Assembly: GCA_040901775.1 (NCBI GenBank)
Contig: JBBDYF010000227.1
Coordinates: forward strand, 18,041 to 82,040
Source of the DNA: CAYLLN01 sp040901775
Lineage (GTDB): Bacteria > Planctomycetota > Planctomycetia > Pirellulales > Pirellulaceae
Length of the DNA: 64,000 bases
Reading direction: 5' to 3'
Below the pieces are notes generated by a model. It had not been told where the DNA came from, ran no database searches, and was given only the letters and a program-made list of their open reading frames with translations. Below, one piece after another: positions 1 through 8,856 of the stretch. Both the position numbers and the translations under genes were made by a program. Every line of letters begins with the position of its first letter. Position 1 is the stretch's first letter.

Positions 1-243
1 ATTCGCCAAGTCGAGGTTTCCGCCGACGGGGGCCGCAAATGGCACACGGCGGAGATTACCAACCGCTTCTCGCGTTGCTGCTGGCGGCTGTGGCGGGTCG
101 AACTTGCGCTGCCCGCCGGCCAGCACGAACTGGTCGTCCGGGCGACCGACAACCGGGGCTACGTCCAGCCGCAGGAGACCGCGTGGAACGCGAAGGGTTA
201 CCTCTACAACGCGTGGCACCGCTGCCCAGTGGAGGTGGGTTAG
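1..243 (+). CDS. C-terminal end of a sulfite-oxidase-like molybdopterin oxidoreductase (partial)
   Basis: The window opens inside this gene; 80 codons remain in frame 1, ending at TAG. The residues match the Mo-co dimerisation domain that closes sulfite oxidase and YedY-like proteins: VEVSADGGRKWHTAEI, a W-R-W core, RATDNRGYVQP, then WNAKGYLYNAWH. In the family this immunoglobulin-like domain packs two catalytic subunits together, so the missing upstream part should hold the molybdopterin-binding domain. A GC-rich palindromic repeat follows 7 bases after the stop. The family call is good; the substrate cannot be judged from this piece. Confidence 0.75.
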   Translation: MRQVEVSADGGRKWHTAEITNRFSRCCWRLWRVELALPAGQHELVVRATDNRGYVQPQETAWNAKGYLYNAWHRCPVEVG

Positions 244-250
244 CCGATCC

Positions 251-273
251 GTGGGGCAGGCGTCCCGCCTGCC
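251..273. repeat. Palindromic repeat (gcaggcg-gcctgcc type)
   Basis: A 23-base element whose arms ggcaggcg and cgcctgcc form a hairpin. A near-identical copy lies inside glcF at 55747-55770, where it is read as the peptide VGQASRLP. The remaining sequence up to 434 shows no gene. Confidence 0.7.
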
Positions 274-434
274 GTATTGCTCTCGGGCGCTTACTTAACC
301 GGCGAGCGCCGGGTGGCAGGGGTTCGCGTGGCGAACCACGCCGGACGCGGGTCGAGGCTGGGCCGCGTAATTTCCCGCACAAGCCTGCACCTCCGGCTAC
401 GGGTTCAACGAGGCGGCTAGAAGCGCGCTGCGAT

Positions 435-1013
435 TCAGGCCTCGGTGGGCTGCTGCGCTTCCGCCGGCTGCTCTTTGGGCTCGCGCCACAGCAGGGCATG
501 CAGCACCAGCAGGATGGCGCCGGTCACGAGCAGCGTGTCGGCGATGTTGAAATTCGGCCAGGGATTGAATATCCGCAGCTTCACTTCGGGCCAGACAAAC
601 AGGATCCAATCGCGCACGCCGTGATGCAGGTGCGGCGGCAGACCGGTCGAATCCCACAGGCCCAGCCGGTCGTACAGGTTGCCCAGGATGCCGCCGGTGA
701 TCGACCCCAGGGCGACGATCAGCCAGCGATCGGCAGCGCCCCGAAAGACGAACAGCCAGGTCAGAATGCCGATGGCCGCGGCGAAGGAAAGCAGGGCAAA
801 AATCCACCAGTAACCGGCCCCCATGCCGAACAGGGCCCCCGGATTGACGCTGGTTTCGATCCCCAGGCGGCCCTGGATCAACCAAAACTGATTGTTCGCC
901 CGGGGCAAGCCCCGCCAGCGAAACATCCACTCTTTGGTGAACAGGTCCGCGGCGCAGCCGAGGATGGCAATGGCAAAAAAGACGACGTAACGGCTCTTAG
1001 GGACCGGCGGCAT
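435..1013 (-). CDS. lspA: Signal peptidase II (prolipoprotein signal peptidase)
   Basis: Encodes 192 residues. LspA is an inner-membrane aspartyl protease that cuts prolipoproteins just before the lipidated cysteine. The sequence shows an N-terminal membrane segment (YVVFFAIAILGCAADLFTK), the conserved NPGALFGMG stretch, and the two catalytic aspartate motifs, GNLYDR and FNIADTLLVTG, each in a hydrophobic context. The frame is open further upstream, but those residues are charged and not membrane-like, so the ATG at 1013 is chosen. A DksA-like gene lies 73 bases upstream on the same strand, so the two may be co-transcribed. Confidence 0.9.
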   Translation of the reverse strand: MPPVPKSRYVVFFAIAILGCAADLFTKEWMFRWRGLPRANNQFWLIQGRLGIETSVNPGALFGMGAGYWWIFALLSFAAAIGILTWLFVFRGAADRWLIVALGSITGGILGNLYDRLGLWDSTGLPPHLHHGVRDWILFVWPEVKLRIFNPWPNFNIADTLLVTGAILLVLHALLWREPKEQPAEAQQPTEA

Positions 1014-1086
1014 GTCAGCCCGCTCGTTAGAAGCTGGCCGATCCGCGCTGCCGGGGCGACGAGCGGGGCGGGGCACACGTGCGTCC

Positions 1087-1458
1087 TTACCGGCTCGGGA
1101 CTTTATCGGCGCACTTGACACAGTGGGGCGTGTGCGGGAGGACTTGCAGCCGGGCCTTGGGAATTTTGGCCTCGCACTCGATGCAGACACCATAGGCCCC
1201 GTCTTCGATCCGTTCAAGAGCGCCTTCGATCAGCTCCAGGGCGCTGCCGTCGTGCTCCATCAGGCTAAGGGTGAACTCCTGCTCGAAGGCGTCGGTCCCG
1301 ATGTCGGCCATGTGTATGGGCATGCTCGACAAGTCGCCCGAAGCCTCGCTCCGCGTTTTCCGCAAAGCGGAATCGGCCAAGGCAGAAACATCCCCCCGCA
1401 GCCGCGACCGCAGGGCGAGCAGTTGCTGCTTGAAATCCTTGGCCTCGATCTTCTTCAT
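1087..1458 (-). CDS. TraR/DksA-type zinc-finger protein
   Basis: A 123-residue protein with a coiled-coil N-terminal half (KQQLLALRSRLRGDVSALA) and a C-terminal DksA/TraR zinc finger of the form C-x2-C-x17-C-x2-C (CIECEAKIPKARLQVLPHTP, then CVKC). Family members enter the RNA polymerase secondary channel and modulate initiation, often with ppGpp. The MKKIEAKDF start is preferred because the upstream residues look non-coding. A good sigma-70-like promoter lies about 110 bases upstream. Whether it is a true DksA or a specialised paralogue cannot be told here. Confidence 0.85.
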   Translation of the reverse strand: MKKIEAKDFKQQLLALRSRLRGDVSALADSALRKTRSEASGDLSSMPIHMADIGTDAFEQEFTLSLMEHDGSALELIEGALERIEDGAYGVCIECEAKIPKARLQVLPHTPHCVKCADKVPSR

Positions 1459-1571
1459 CGTTCCGACTCCTGACACACAGTAGCGCACTACCACGGGCCT
1501 CCAGGCCGAACGCGAGCTTCCCTGCCATCTTTCGCCGCCCGCCGACAAAACGGGCAGGCCATAGCCTCGCT

Positions 1572-1601
1572 ATAATAAATCGGCTGCACGTCGGCTGTCA
1601 A
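1572..1601 (-). promoter_or_regulatory. Probable promoter of the dksA-like/lspA pair
   Basis: On the minus strand a perfect TTGACA (1601-1596) is followed after 18 bases by TATTAT (1577-1572). Transcription would start near 1565, giving a leader of roughly 107 bases before the ATG at 1458. Confidence 0.6.
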
Positions 1602-1745
1602 ATGGGGGTCTGGGCGGTTTTTCGCGATCTGCCGCGCTGCAGTTTCCGGCACCCGCGAAAACTTGCTTGCGAGCTCTGACGGCCCGCTTTACCCTAAAGG
1701 GATTCTCGATTTACGCCTGTCGCCTCCCTCGTTCAGGACCGCTGC

Positions 1746-4700
1746 ATGTTGCGCTGCCTCTACTGCCTCGGTCTTTGCCTGCTGCCACTGGCCAGCCTTG
1801 TGGCTCAGCAGGCCCCGCAAAACGACTCGGACGACCATCCGCCCGCCGATGCTTCCCCGTATGCCGACCTGGTCCGGGCCGACAAGCCGGTCGCTTACTG
1901 GCGGTTCGAGGACGACCGGGGAGTGGCGGAAAAAGAAGGCTCGGCGTGGTTGCCCCAGCAGATCGCCGGCCCCGCCAAGTTCGGCCAACCCGGCCCGCGC
2001 CCCAGCATGTTTCCGCTGTTTGGCAGCGAAAACCGGGCCCTCCGGCTCGATCAGCCGGCGTCGCTGCGCTATGACGATGTAAGCAGTGACGAGGTGAGCG
2101 GCGAGGAAGCAGGCAAACCAGGCCCCTTCGACTTTGCCGCCGGCGATACGATCGCCCTGGAAGCCTGGGTCAATCCGGCCAAGCTGGCCGGCGGCCAGCA
2201 GGTGTATGTCGTGGGCAAGGGGCGAACGGGCAACCCAGGGACAGTTCCCGACAGCCAGAACTGGGCGCTCCGCCTGGCCGGCAAGGGTGGCGACTGTCGC
2301 CTCTCGTTTTTGTTTCGCGATGCCGACAATCGCCGCGGAAACCAGGACGACTGGCACCGCTGGACGAGCGATCGCGGCTTTGCCGCCGGCAGCGACTGGC
2401 ACCATATCGCGGTGGTTTATACGTTCGGCCAAAGCGACTCGCTCCGCGGCTACGTCGATGGCCGGCCGACCAAAGGTGCCTGGGACTACGGCGGCCAAAC
2501 CGACGAGAGGCCGGTGGTCGATGACGATCAAATCTGGATCGGCTCGGCATCGGGCAACAACGCCGGCAATTCGTTCGCGGGAGGGATCGACGAAGTTGCC
2601 ATCTATCGCACGGCCCTCTCGGCCGAGCGAATCGCCGCCCGCTGGCAGGTCGTTCAGCCCAAGCCGTATGTCACCAGCGTGCCCATCCCGCGCGACTCGG
2701 TGCTGGTCGAAGTGCTGGAAGGGATGCCCGACGCCTGGTCTTGGGATTTCATTCCCGCGCAGCCGAGCGAACGCTTCACGCAGCGGAGGCTCGCCTTCGT
2801 CGATGTTCCCAAAAAGTACAACGGGCACGGCGTGATTGCCGACCGGAGCAGTCCGTTTGTGCTGTGGGCCCACTCCGAGTTGAACCTGCCGGGGGGCAAG
2901 CAGCGGTTGCTGTTGCGCTCGCGCAACGCGGCTCGCCTGTATCTCGACGACAAGCTGGTCCTCGAAAACCCATTCCCCACAGGCAGCACCGACGGCCACA
3001 ACCCGTATCAGCCGGTCGAAAGTAAAGTCTCGCCGAATATCCGGCCGTTGCAGCCTGGCGATCGCGAGCAAGTGGTCGAAGTCGATCTGACCGCCGGCTG
3101 GCACCGCGCGAGGCTGGAGCTATTCGTCGGAGGAAAGAAGCGGCGGCCGGAGTTGGGCGAAACGAGCCTCTCGATCGCCCCCGCCGGCAGCGACGCATTC
3201 AGGGTGCTGGCAGTTTCCAAAGCCGCGACCACTGGTCGGGGCTTTGAGTTGACCGACGCCGCCTGGCTGGCCTGGGAGCAATCCCGCCGCGAAGAATTGG
3301 CCAGCATCAACCGGCAGCGTCGCCGCGCAGCCGGGGCCGAATATGCCAAATACTGGCAGCAGAGGCACGAATTCGCCCGCCAGTATGTAGGACAAGTTTC
3401 CAATCTGTCCCAAGATCTGTCTCACGACTCAATCGACGGCTTTATCGACGCCCGGCTCGTCACCGCGAAGGTCGCTCCCACTCCGCTGGCCGACGACCAC
3501 GCTTTCGTCCGCCGAATCTATCTCGACACGCTGGGCATTCCGCCGACCGCCGAGCAGGTCCGCTCTTTTGTCGCCGACACCGCGCTCAGCAAGCGGGCCA
3601 GGCTGATCGACGACTTGCTGCAACAGCCCGGCTGGGCAGATAACTGGGTCGGCTACTGGCAGGACGTGCTGGCCGAGAACCCGAACATCGTCAATCCGAC
3701 GCTCAACAACACCGGCCCGTTTCGCTGGTGGATCTACGAATCGCTGCTCGACAACAAGCCGTTCGACCGCTTTGCCACCGAGCTGATTCTGATGGAAGGG
3801 AGCCCGCGCTACGGCGGCCCGGCCGGCTTTGCGGTCGCCACCGAGAACGACGCGCCGCTGGCCGCGAAGGCGCAAAACCTCAGCCTCGCGTTTCTGGCCT
3901 TTGACATGAGATGCGCTCGCTGCCACGATGCGCCGGCTCACCGCTTTATGCAGGAAGACCTGTTCAACCTGGCGGCCATGCTGCACCGGGGGGAGCAAAC
4001 GCTGCCCAAGACCAGCACCATTCCGGGCGATCCCGAATCGCTGGCGTCGTTGCTGGTGCAGGTCACACTCAAGCCGGGGGCCAAGATCGCGCCGCGCTGG
4101 CCGTTTGAAGAAGACTTTGCGGGCGAGTTGCCTGTCGAGTTTTTGTTCGATCCTAGCGACGAGCGGGAGGAACTGGCGCTCCGCTTCACATCGCCGCAAA
4201 ACGCGCGCTTCGCGCGGGTGATCGTCAATCGCTTGTGGCGGCGATACCTGGGCCTGGGCCTCGTCGAGCCGGTGGACGACTGGGAGAACGCCACTCCATC
4301 GCACCCCGAACTGCTCGACTGGCTGGCCCGCGAGCTGGTCCTGCACGATTACGACCTGAAGTACGTCGCCCGCCTGATCTTCAATTCCAACGCCTACCAG
4401 CGCACACCAACCCGAAGCGTAAGCGAGGGACGTGCCAACGTGAGCGAGGGACTTGCCGGCGACGAACAGTTTGAAAACACCGAGCTTTTCGCCGCCCCCG
4501 CGCGCCGGCGAATGTCGGCCGAGCAGGTGCTCGATTCGCTGCTGGCCGCGGCGGGCAAAGAGATGCACGTCGAAGAACTGAGCGTCGATGGGATGGGGAC
4601 GCGGCTCGAAACGTCGTCGATCAGCCTCGGCTTGCCGCGGCGGGCGTGGCAATTCACCAGCATGAGCAACGAGCGCGATCGGCCGAGCCTGTCGTTGCCC

Positions 4701-5225
4701 GCCGCGCAAACGGCACTCGACGTACTCGAAGCGTTCGGCTGGCGGGCCTCGCGACAGGATCCGCTCTCGGTTCGCAATAAAGAGCCGACGGTTTTGCAGC
4801 CGGCGATTCTGGCCAACGGCGTCGTCCCGAAGCGGGCCAGCCAGTTGTCGGAAGATAGCGTGTTCGTTTCGCTCGCCATGCAGGCCGATTCGCCGGCGGC
4901 GTTTATCGACCAGGTTTACGCGCAAATTCTCTCGCGTCCGCCGACTGCGGACGAGCAGGCGATGTTCGCGGAACTGCTCGCCCCCGGCTTCGACGATCGC
5001 CAGACCGGGGCCGAGCCCGGCCCGCGCCCCACCTGGCCGAAGCGCGACGGGGTGAGTTGGTCGAACCATTTGCAAAGCGAATCGAACGCGATCCGCCTCG
5101 CCTGGCAGAAGGAAGTGGAGAAGGGGGATCCGCCGACGACCCAGCTTGCCGCCGACTGGCGCGAGCGGGCCGAGGATCTGGTTTGGACGCTATTGAATAG
5201 TCCTGAGTTTGTGTGGATACCGTAG
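1746..5225 (+). CDS. Planctomycete LamG-DUF1549-DUF1553 cytochrome-like protein
   Basis: A 1159-residue exported protein. After a signal peptide (LYCLGLCLLPLASLVAQQ) come a LamG/concanavalin-like domain (about residues 40-300), a middle domain, DUF1549 (about 560-720; RRIYLDTLGIPPTAEQV and the heme-type motif CARCH) and DUF1553 (about 800-1150; NRLWRRYLGLGLVEPVDDW). The families are typical of planctomycetes and often pair with DUF1501, as here; they are suspected to act in periplasmic polysaccharide or electron-transfer work, but the reaction is unknown. Two palindromic repeats have entered the frame: VGQVSNLSQ near residue 548 and TRSVSEGRANVSEG near 888-903. Confidence 0.85.
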   Translation: MLRCLYCLGLCLLPLASLVAQQAPQNDSDDHPPADASPYADLVRADKPVAYWRFEDDRGVAEKEGSAWLPQQIAGPAKFGQPGPRPSMFPLFGSENRALRLDQPASLRYDDVSSDEVSGEEAGKPGPFDFAAGDTIALEAWVNPAKLAGGQQVYVVGKGRTGNPGTVPDSQNWALRLAGKGGDCRLSFLFRDADNRRGNQDDWHRWTSDRGFAAGSDWHHIAVVYTFGQSDSLRGYVDGRPTKGAWDYGGQTDERPVVDDDQIWIGSASGNNAGNSFAGGIDEVAIYRTALSAERIAARWQVVQPKPYVTSVPIPRDSVLVEVLEGMPDAWSWDFIPAQPSERFTQRRLAFVDVPKKYNGHGVIADRSSPFVLWAHSELNLPGGKQRLLLRSRNAARLYLDDKLVLENPFPTGSTDGHNPYQPVESKVSPNIRPLQPGDREQVVEVDLTAGWHRARLELFVGGKKRRPELGETSLSIAPAGSDAFRVLAVSKAATTGRGFELTDAAWLAWEQSRREELASINRQRRRAAGAEYAKYWQQRHEFARQYVGQVSNLSQDLSHDSIDGFIDARLVTAKVAPTPLADDHAFVRRIYLDTLGIPPTAEQVRSFVADTALSKRARLIDDLLQQPGWADNWVGYWQDVLAENPNIVNPTLNNTGPFRWWIYESLLDNKPFDRFATELILMEGSPRYGGPAGFAVATENDAPLAAKAQNLSLAFLAFDMRCARCHDAPAHRFMQEDLFNLAAMLHRGEQTLPKTSTIPGDPESLASLLVQVTLKPGAKIAPRWPFEEDFAGELPVEFLFDPSDEREELALRFTSPQNARFARVIVNRLWRRYLGLGLVEPVDDWENATPSHPELLDWLARELVLHDYDLKYVARLIFNSNAYQRTPTRSVSEGRANVSEGLAGDEQFENTELFAAPARRRMSAEQVLDSLLAAAGKEMHVEELSVDGMGTRLETSSISLGLPRRAWQFTSMSNERDRPSLSLPAAQTALDVLEAFGWRASRQDPLSVRNKEPTVLQPAILANGVVPKRASQLSEDSVFVSLAMQADSPAAFIDQVYAQILSRPPTADEQAMFAELLAPGFDDRQTGAEPGPRPTWPKRDGVSWSNHLQSESNAIRLAWQKEVEKGDPPTTQLAADWRERAEDLVWTLLNSPEFVWIP
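3386..3411. repeat. In-frame palindromic repeat read as VGQVSNLS
   Basis: A short hairpin sequence (arms ggaca and tgtcc) inside the DUF1549 gene, just before the DUF1549 domain. It keeps the frame and encodes a peptide unlike its surroundings. One copy is seen in this window. Confidence 0.45.
4407..4453. repeat. In-frame repeat of the acccgaagcgtaagcgaggg family
   Basis: Contains acccgaagcgtaagcgaggg followed by a second half-copy, gtgagcgagggac. It is read as TRSVSEGRANVSEG within the DUF1553 domain. An inverted copy lies in non-coding DNA at 18073-18103. Confidence 0.65.
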
Positions 5226-5280
5226 AGTCAGTAGTCAGTGGTCAGTAGTCAGTGGTCAGAAGAGAATTAGGGGTCAGTCG
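5226..5280. repeat. Degenerate short tandem repeat (gtcagtag/gtcagtgg)
   Basis: The space between the DUF1549/DUF1553 gene and the DUF1501 gene is almost entirely alternating gtcagtagtcagtggtcag units. Similar short degenerate tandems occur near 7749-7784, 8785-8805, 11458-11500 and 54760-54790. Confidence 0.65.
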
Positions 5281-5282
5281 CG

Positions 5283-6575
5283 ATGACAATTGCATTGGAT
5301 CGACGTGAGTTTCTGGCGACGAGTGCAGCCGCGGCAGCGCTGGCGAGTACGCAGGTCTTGGCGGACGACGCCGCGCCGCGCGAGGCGCCCCGCGGCAAGG
5401 CCGAGCATTGCATCTTCCTCTGGCTCGGCGGCGGCGCGGGACAGATCGACACCTGGGACGTAAAAGCCCAGGGCGATCCCAAAGCCAAAAAGCCCGGCTC
5501 ATACTACAAGGCGATCGACACCGCGATCCCCGGCGTGCAGGTTTGCGAACATTTAAGCCACTGCGCTCCGCTGCTCGACCGGTTCATTCCGATCCGCACC
5601 GTGCATCACGACGCGATCGACGAACATGCGGCTGCGGTCAACCACATGCACACCGGCCGGGCGACGAGCGGCACCGTCGTCTATCCCTCGATCGGCTCGA
5701 TCGTCGCCCAGCAGCGGGGCGCGGCGGGCGAAGGGGTGCCGGCCTACGTGCTGATCGGTTACCCGAACATTACCCGCGGGCCGGGCTTTCTCGGCGCCAA
5801 GCACGGCTATGTCTATCTGACCGATACCGAGAGCGGGCCGGCGGGACTAACTCGACCGCCCGAGATCACCACCGCGCGCCAGGCCCGCCGCGAAGGTCTG
5901 CTCGGCCAGGTGCGCAAAGACTATCTCACCCGGCAGCCGGGAGATTTGCCGATCCAGCAGTACGATGCCACGGTGGGCGAAGCGCTGCGGCTGGCGGGGC
6001 CGCAGTTTGCCCGCATTTTTGAACTCGATCAAGAGCCGGCCGCGCTGCGCAACGACTACGGCGGCGAGTTCGGCCAGCGGTGCCTGTTGTCGCGGCGGTT
6101 GGTCGAGGCGGGGGCGAGGTTCATCGAGGTCTCGCACAATTTGAACTTCCTGAACGGCACCGGCTGGGACGTTCACAACGACGGCATCCTGCAGCAGCAC
6201 GCTTTGATTCAAGAGCTCGACCAGGCCCTGGCGACGCTCGTCCGCGACTTGGAGGCCAAAAAGCTGCTCGACAAAACGCTGATCGTCGTGGCGACCGAGT
6301 TCGGCCGGCCGGCCGGGTTCGACGGCGGCGGCGGCCGGGGGCACCACGGCAAATGTTTTTCGATCGTGCTGGCGGGGGGAGGCCTGAAAACGGGCCAGGC
6401 GATCGGCCAGACTGACGACCTGGCGATGAAGATCGTCAGCCGGCCGGTCAGTGTGCCCGATCTACACGCCACCATTCACGCGGCCCTGGGCATCAACCCG
6501 AAGGGGCACCTGCAAGCGGGCGAGCGCCCGGTGCCGATCACCGACGGCGGCACGCCGATCGCCGAGGTGTTTTAG
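5283..6575 (+). CDS. DUF1501 domain protein, Tat-exported
   Basis: A 430-residue protein with a twin-arginine start (LDRREFLATSAAAAALAS) and the DUF1501 fold, an alkaline-phosphatase/sulfatase-like family very common in planctomycetes. Visible family motifs are CIFLWLGGGAGQIDTWDVK, HHDAIDEHAAAVNHMHTGRA, GWDVHNDGILQQHALIQELD and TEFGRPAGFDGGGGRGHHGK. It follows the DUF1549/DUF1553 gene by 57 bases on the same strand, the usual pairing, so the two products probably act together outside the cytoplasm. Its substrate is unknown. The start is set by the Tat motif. Confidence 0.88.
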   Translation: MTIALDRREFLATSAAAAALASTQVLADDAAPREAPRGKAEHCIFLWLGGGAGQIDTWDVKAQGDPKAKKPGSYYKAIDTAIPGVQVCEHLSHCAPLLDRFIPIRTVHHDAIDEHAAAVNHMHTGRATSGTVVYPSIGSIVAQQRGAAGEGVPAYVLIGYPNITRGPGFLGAKHGYVYLTDTESGPAGLTRPPEITTARQARREGLLGQVRKDYLTRQPGDLPIQQYDATVGEALRLAGPQFARIFELDQEPAALRNDYGGEFGQRCLLSRRLVEAGARFIEVSHNLNFLNGTGWDVHNDGILQQHALIQELDQALATLVRDLEAKKLLDKTLIVVATEFGRPAGFDGGGGRGHHGKCFSIVLAGGGLKTGQAIGQTDDLAMKIVSRPVSVPDLHATIHAALGINPKGHLQAGERPVPITDGGTPIAEVF

Positions 6576-6583
6576 CCGCCGGC

Positions 6584-7663
6584 TCACTTCAGCCCGGCGA
6601 CGAATCGCTGCACGCGGGCGTCGAGCATCGTCAGGTCGGTGCCAAACACATCCGTAAAGTCCTTCAGCCGCTGCGGGCTGCGATAATTGCTGAACGCGGG
6701 AATGGCGGCCGTCTTCGACAAATACTGAAAGTACTTCCTCGGCTCGCACTCGCACAGGTAGAACGACAAGGCCCAGGCCTGGGCGTACGCGCCGTTGGGA
6801 TCCGTTTGAAACATCCGGTCGGACGAGACGATCTCGGCAATCGCTTCCGCCCCCGGGCGGCCCGTGGCGGCCTGGCTGCGGTACGACGATAAGAGGCCCC
6901 GATTCACCCGGTCGGCCCGGTTCGGATAGCGACGCGACTGCCAGACCCCGCGGGCCTCGAACATCGTGCCGATCCCTTCCACCACCCACCGCGGGGCGAC
7001 GCCAAACCGACTGTGAACCCCCGTGTTGAACGCCGATTGATGGGCCGCCTCGTGGACGATCGTCTCGGCGTTGACGGTCCAATCGACGTCGCTCCGGCCG
7101 GCGGTCACGTCGTATAGCAAAATGCGATTGGTCGAGGTCGAGTAATAGCCGAGAAAGCCGCTGGCCGGCGGCACCCCTTCCTTCGTGGCCTGCCGCTGAA
7201 AATCGCTCTGCCGCGGATAGACGACGGCGACTAGCGGGAATCGCGGCTCGGTGAGCTGCCAACCGCGGGCCGCGTAGTATTGCACGAACGAGCGATACAG
7301 CTCCTCGAACCGCGGCGCCCATTGGTCCTTCTGCCCCGACGGGTGAACGACCAAGTAATGCCCCACGCCGGAGACCTCGAAGCCCCGGCCGAACTCGCGC
7401 ATCAGTCCGCCCCGAATTTCGGCCTGTGAATAACTCTTAAAGCCGCTGGGAACCAGGCTGTAGTCCTGGGCCTGGGCCGGCGGGAACTCGAACAGTTGCC
7501 CGTCGCGAGCCAGCAAAAAGACTTGCCGCGAGTTGAACGCTAGCGGCGTCCCTTCAAGCGGCTTGCCATCGAGCTTCAAGCGGACCAGCGATTCCTGGGC
7601 CGCCAGCGGCGCGGCAAGTGCGAAGGCGAGCACCAGCGATGCAATGAATCGAAACGGAGGCAT
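6584..7663 (-). CDS. DUF1570 protein, putative exported zinc metallopeptidase
   Basis: Encodes 359 residues with a signal peptide (FIASLVLAFALAAPLAAQ). The central HEAAH motif (VHEAAHQSAFNTGVHSRFG) is the zincin-like signature of DUF1570, and the following WVVEGIGTMFEA matches the conserved region with the third ligand. The C-terminal part (CECEPRKYFQYLSK, DVFGTDLTMLDARVQRFV) is also typical. It converges on the DUF1501 gene with only 8 bases between the stops. Peptidase activity is inferred from the motif only. Confidence 0.8.
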   Translation of the reverse strand: MPPFRFIASLVLAFALAAPLAAQESLVRLKLDGKPLEGTPLAFNSRQVFLLARDGQLFEFPPAQAQDYSLVPSGFKSYSQAEIRGGLMREFGRGFEVSGVGHYLVVHPSGQKDQWAPRFEELYRSFVQYYAARGWQLTEPRFPLVAVVYPRQSDFQRQATKEGVPPASGFLGYYSTSTNRILLYDVTAGRSDVDWTVNAETIVHEAAHQSAFNTGVHSRFGVAPRWVVEGIGTMFEARGVWQSRRYPNRADRVNRGLLSSYRSQAATGRPGAEAIAEIVSSDRMFQTDPNGAYAQAWALSFYLCECEPRKYFQYLSKTAAIPAFSNYRSPQRLKDFTDVFGTDLTMLDARVQRFVAGLK

Positions 7664-7744
7664 CGAATTTCCTCACGGCGCAAAGGATTTCGCGGCAAGG
7701 AAAGCCTAGCTCGATCCACACGTCGTTCGCTCGTTCCCTCCAAA

Positions 7745-7784
7745 TTTCCGACCTCTGACCTCTGACCTCTGGCCTCTATCCTCA
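7745..7784. repeat. Degenerate tandem repeat (gacctctgacctctg)
   Basis: Repeated cgacctctgacctctgacct units between the DUF1570 gene and the J-domain-like gene. Confidence 0.55.
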
Positions 7785-8774
7785 CCGCTCAATCGGCACA
7801 AGCCGCACCGACTTCAGAATCAGCCAATCCGGCGGCATCGCCTGGGCATTGCGGAGGACCAGGGTGTGCTCGCCGCTGGCAGCGACCGCCACGACGAACG
7901 AGTCGGTGACGGACGACCCTGCGTCCCCGGTGGGCCGCAAGCTGCAGTGCTTGGTTTGCCCCGCCACATGGGCCACGAGCTGCGCGTCGGCGGCGGCCTC
8001 GGTCGCGGCATACTCGATTTGCAACTCGAAAAAGCCGGGAACCAGCAGCTTGAACCGCCACTCGGCTGCGGCCTCGGCGGCTGCCCAGTTGGCAAGCACT
8101 TGACCTGCCGGGACATTCCGCCGCTCGACGCCGCCGTGCAGCAGAGCCGCGGCGAGCGACAGGTTCACCACCCCGCTCGGCTCTTGCATCTGCACGACCA
8201 GCACGGGATCAGCGGACAAGGGGTGCGCGGGATTCGACTCAGCCGGTTGGCCGCTTTCAATGGGCGGCTCGGCGGCGTTCTCCTCGTTGTTCTTGAATGC
8301 ACTCCAGCCTAGGGCCGCGGCCAACAACAACAGCGCCGTCAGCACGGCCGCGAAGATCGGTCGCCGCCAGCCAGCCGGGCGAGCAATCGCCGCACCGCGG
8401 GGTTCTTGCGTGGATTCCGTCGTCAGTCGTGGAGCGGCGACAGGAGGCGGCGTTGCCTCGGCTGCTTCCATCGGCGACGGCTGGCCCGCCATCGCGGCCG
8501 CCATTGCCTGGGCGAGCTGGCGGTCGTATTCTTTCTTCGCAGCGAGCGACAGCAAACAGACCTTGGCCGTCGCCAACTCGTTCAGCAGCTTTTGCGTAAA
8601 CCTTGACCGCGGCCCAACCTGGTAGCTCCGGATCAGCGCCATCCGCTCGTCTGCCGCCGCAGCAATCCGGGCCACATCGTCCTCGAACCGCGCCAGCCCC
8701 AGCAGCCGATAATGGTCGGCCGGCTGCTCGTGCGGCGGGATGCCGAGCCATTGCTGGTAGGGATCGAAGGACAT
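7782..8774 (-). CDS. J-domain-like membrane protein, planctomycete-specific
   Basis: A 330-residue protein. Residues 1-90 (FDPYQQWLGIPPHEQPADHY, LLNELATAKVCLLSLAAKKE) match a planctomycete N-terminal module that resembles a degenerate DnaJ J-domain and often precedes a membrane anchor. A single membrane helix (FAAVLTALLLLAAALGWSAF) lies near residues 145-165. The C-terminal 150 residues look like a secreted beta-rich domain with no family I recognise. No HPD tripeptide is seen, so Hsp70 stimulation should not be assumed. Function unknown. Confidence 0.75.
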   Translation of the reverse strand: MSFDPYQQWLGIPPHEQPADHYRLLGLARFEDDVARIAAAADERMALIRSYQVGPRSRFTQKLLNELATAKVCLLSLAAKKEYDRQLAQAMAAAMAGQPSPMEAAEATPPPVAAPRLTTESTQEPRGAAIARPAGWRRPIFAAVLTALLLLAAALGWSAFKNNEENAAEPPIESGQPAESNPAHPLSADPVLVVQMQEPSGVVNLSLAAALLHGGVERRNVPAGQVLANWAAAEAAAEWRFKLLVPGFFELQIEYAATEAAADAQLVAHVAGQTKHCSLRPTGDAGSSVTDSFVVAVAASGEHTLVLRNAQAMPPDWLILKSVRLVPIER

Positions 8775-8856
8775 GCAGGGATGATGTCAGTGGGCAGTTG
8801 TCAGTGGGGAGGAGCACGTTCATCCTAATCCGCACTCCGCGTTCGGAGTTCCGCAC

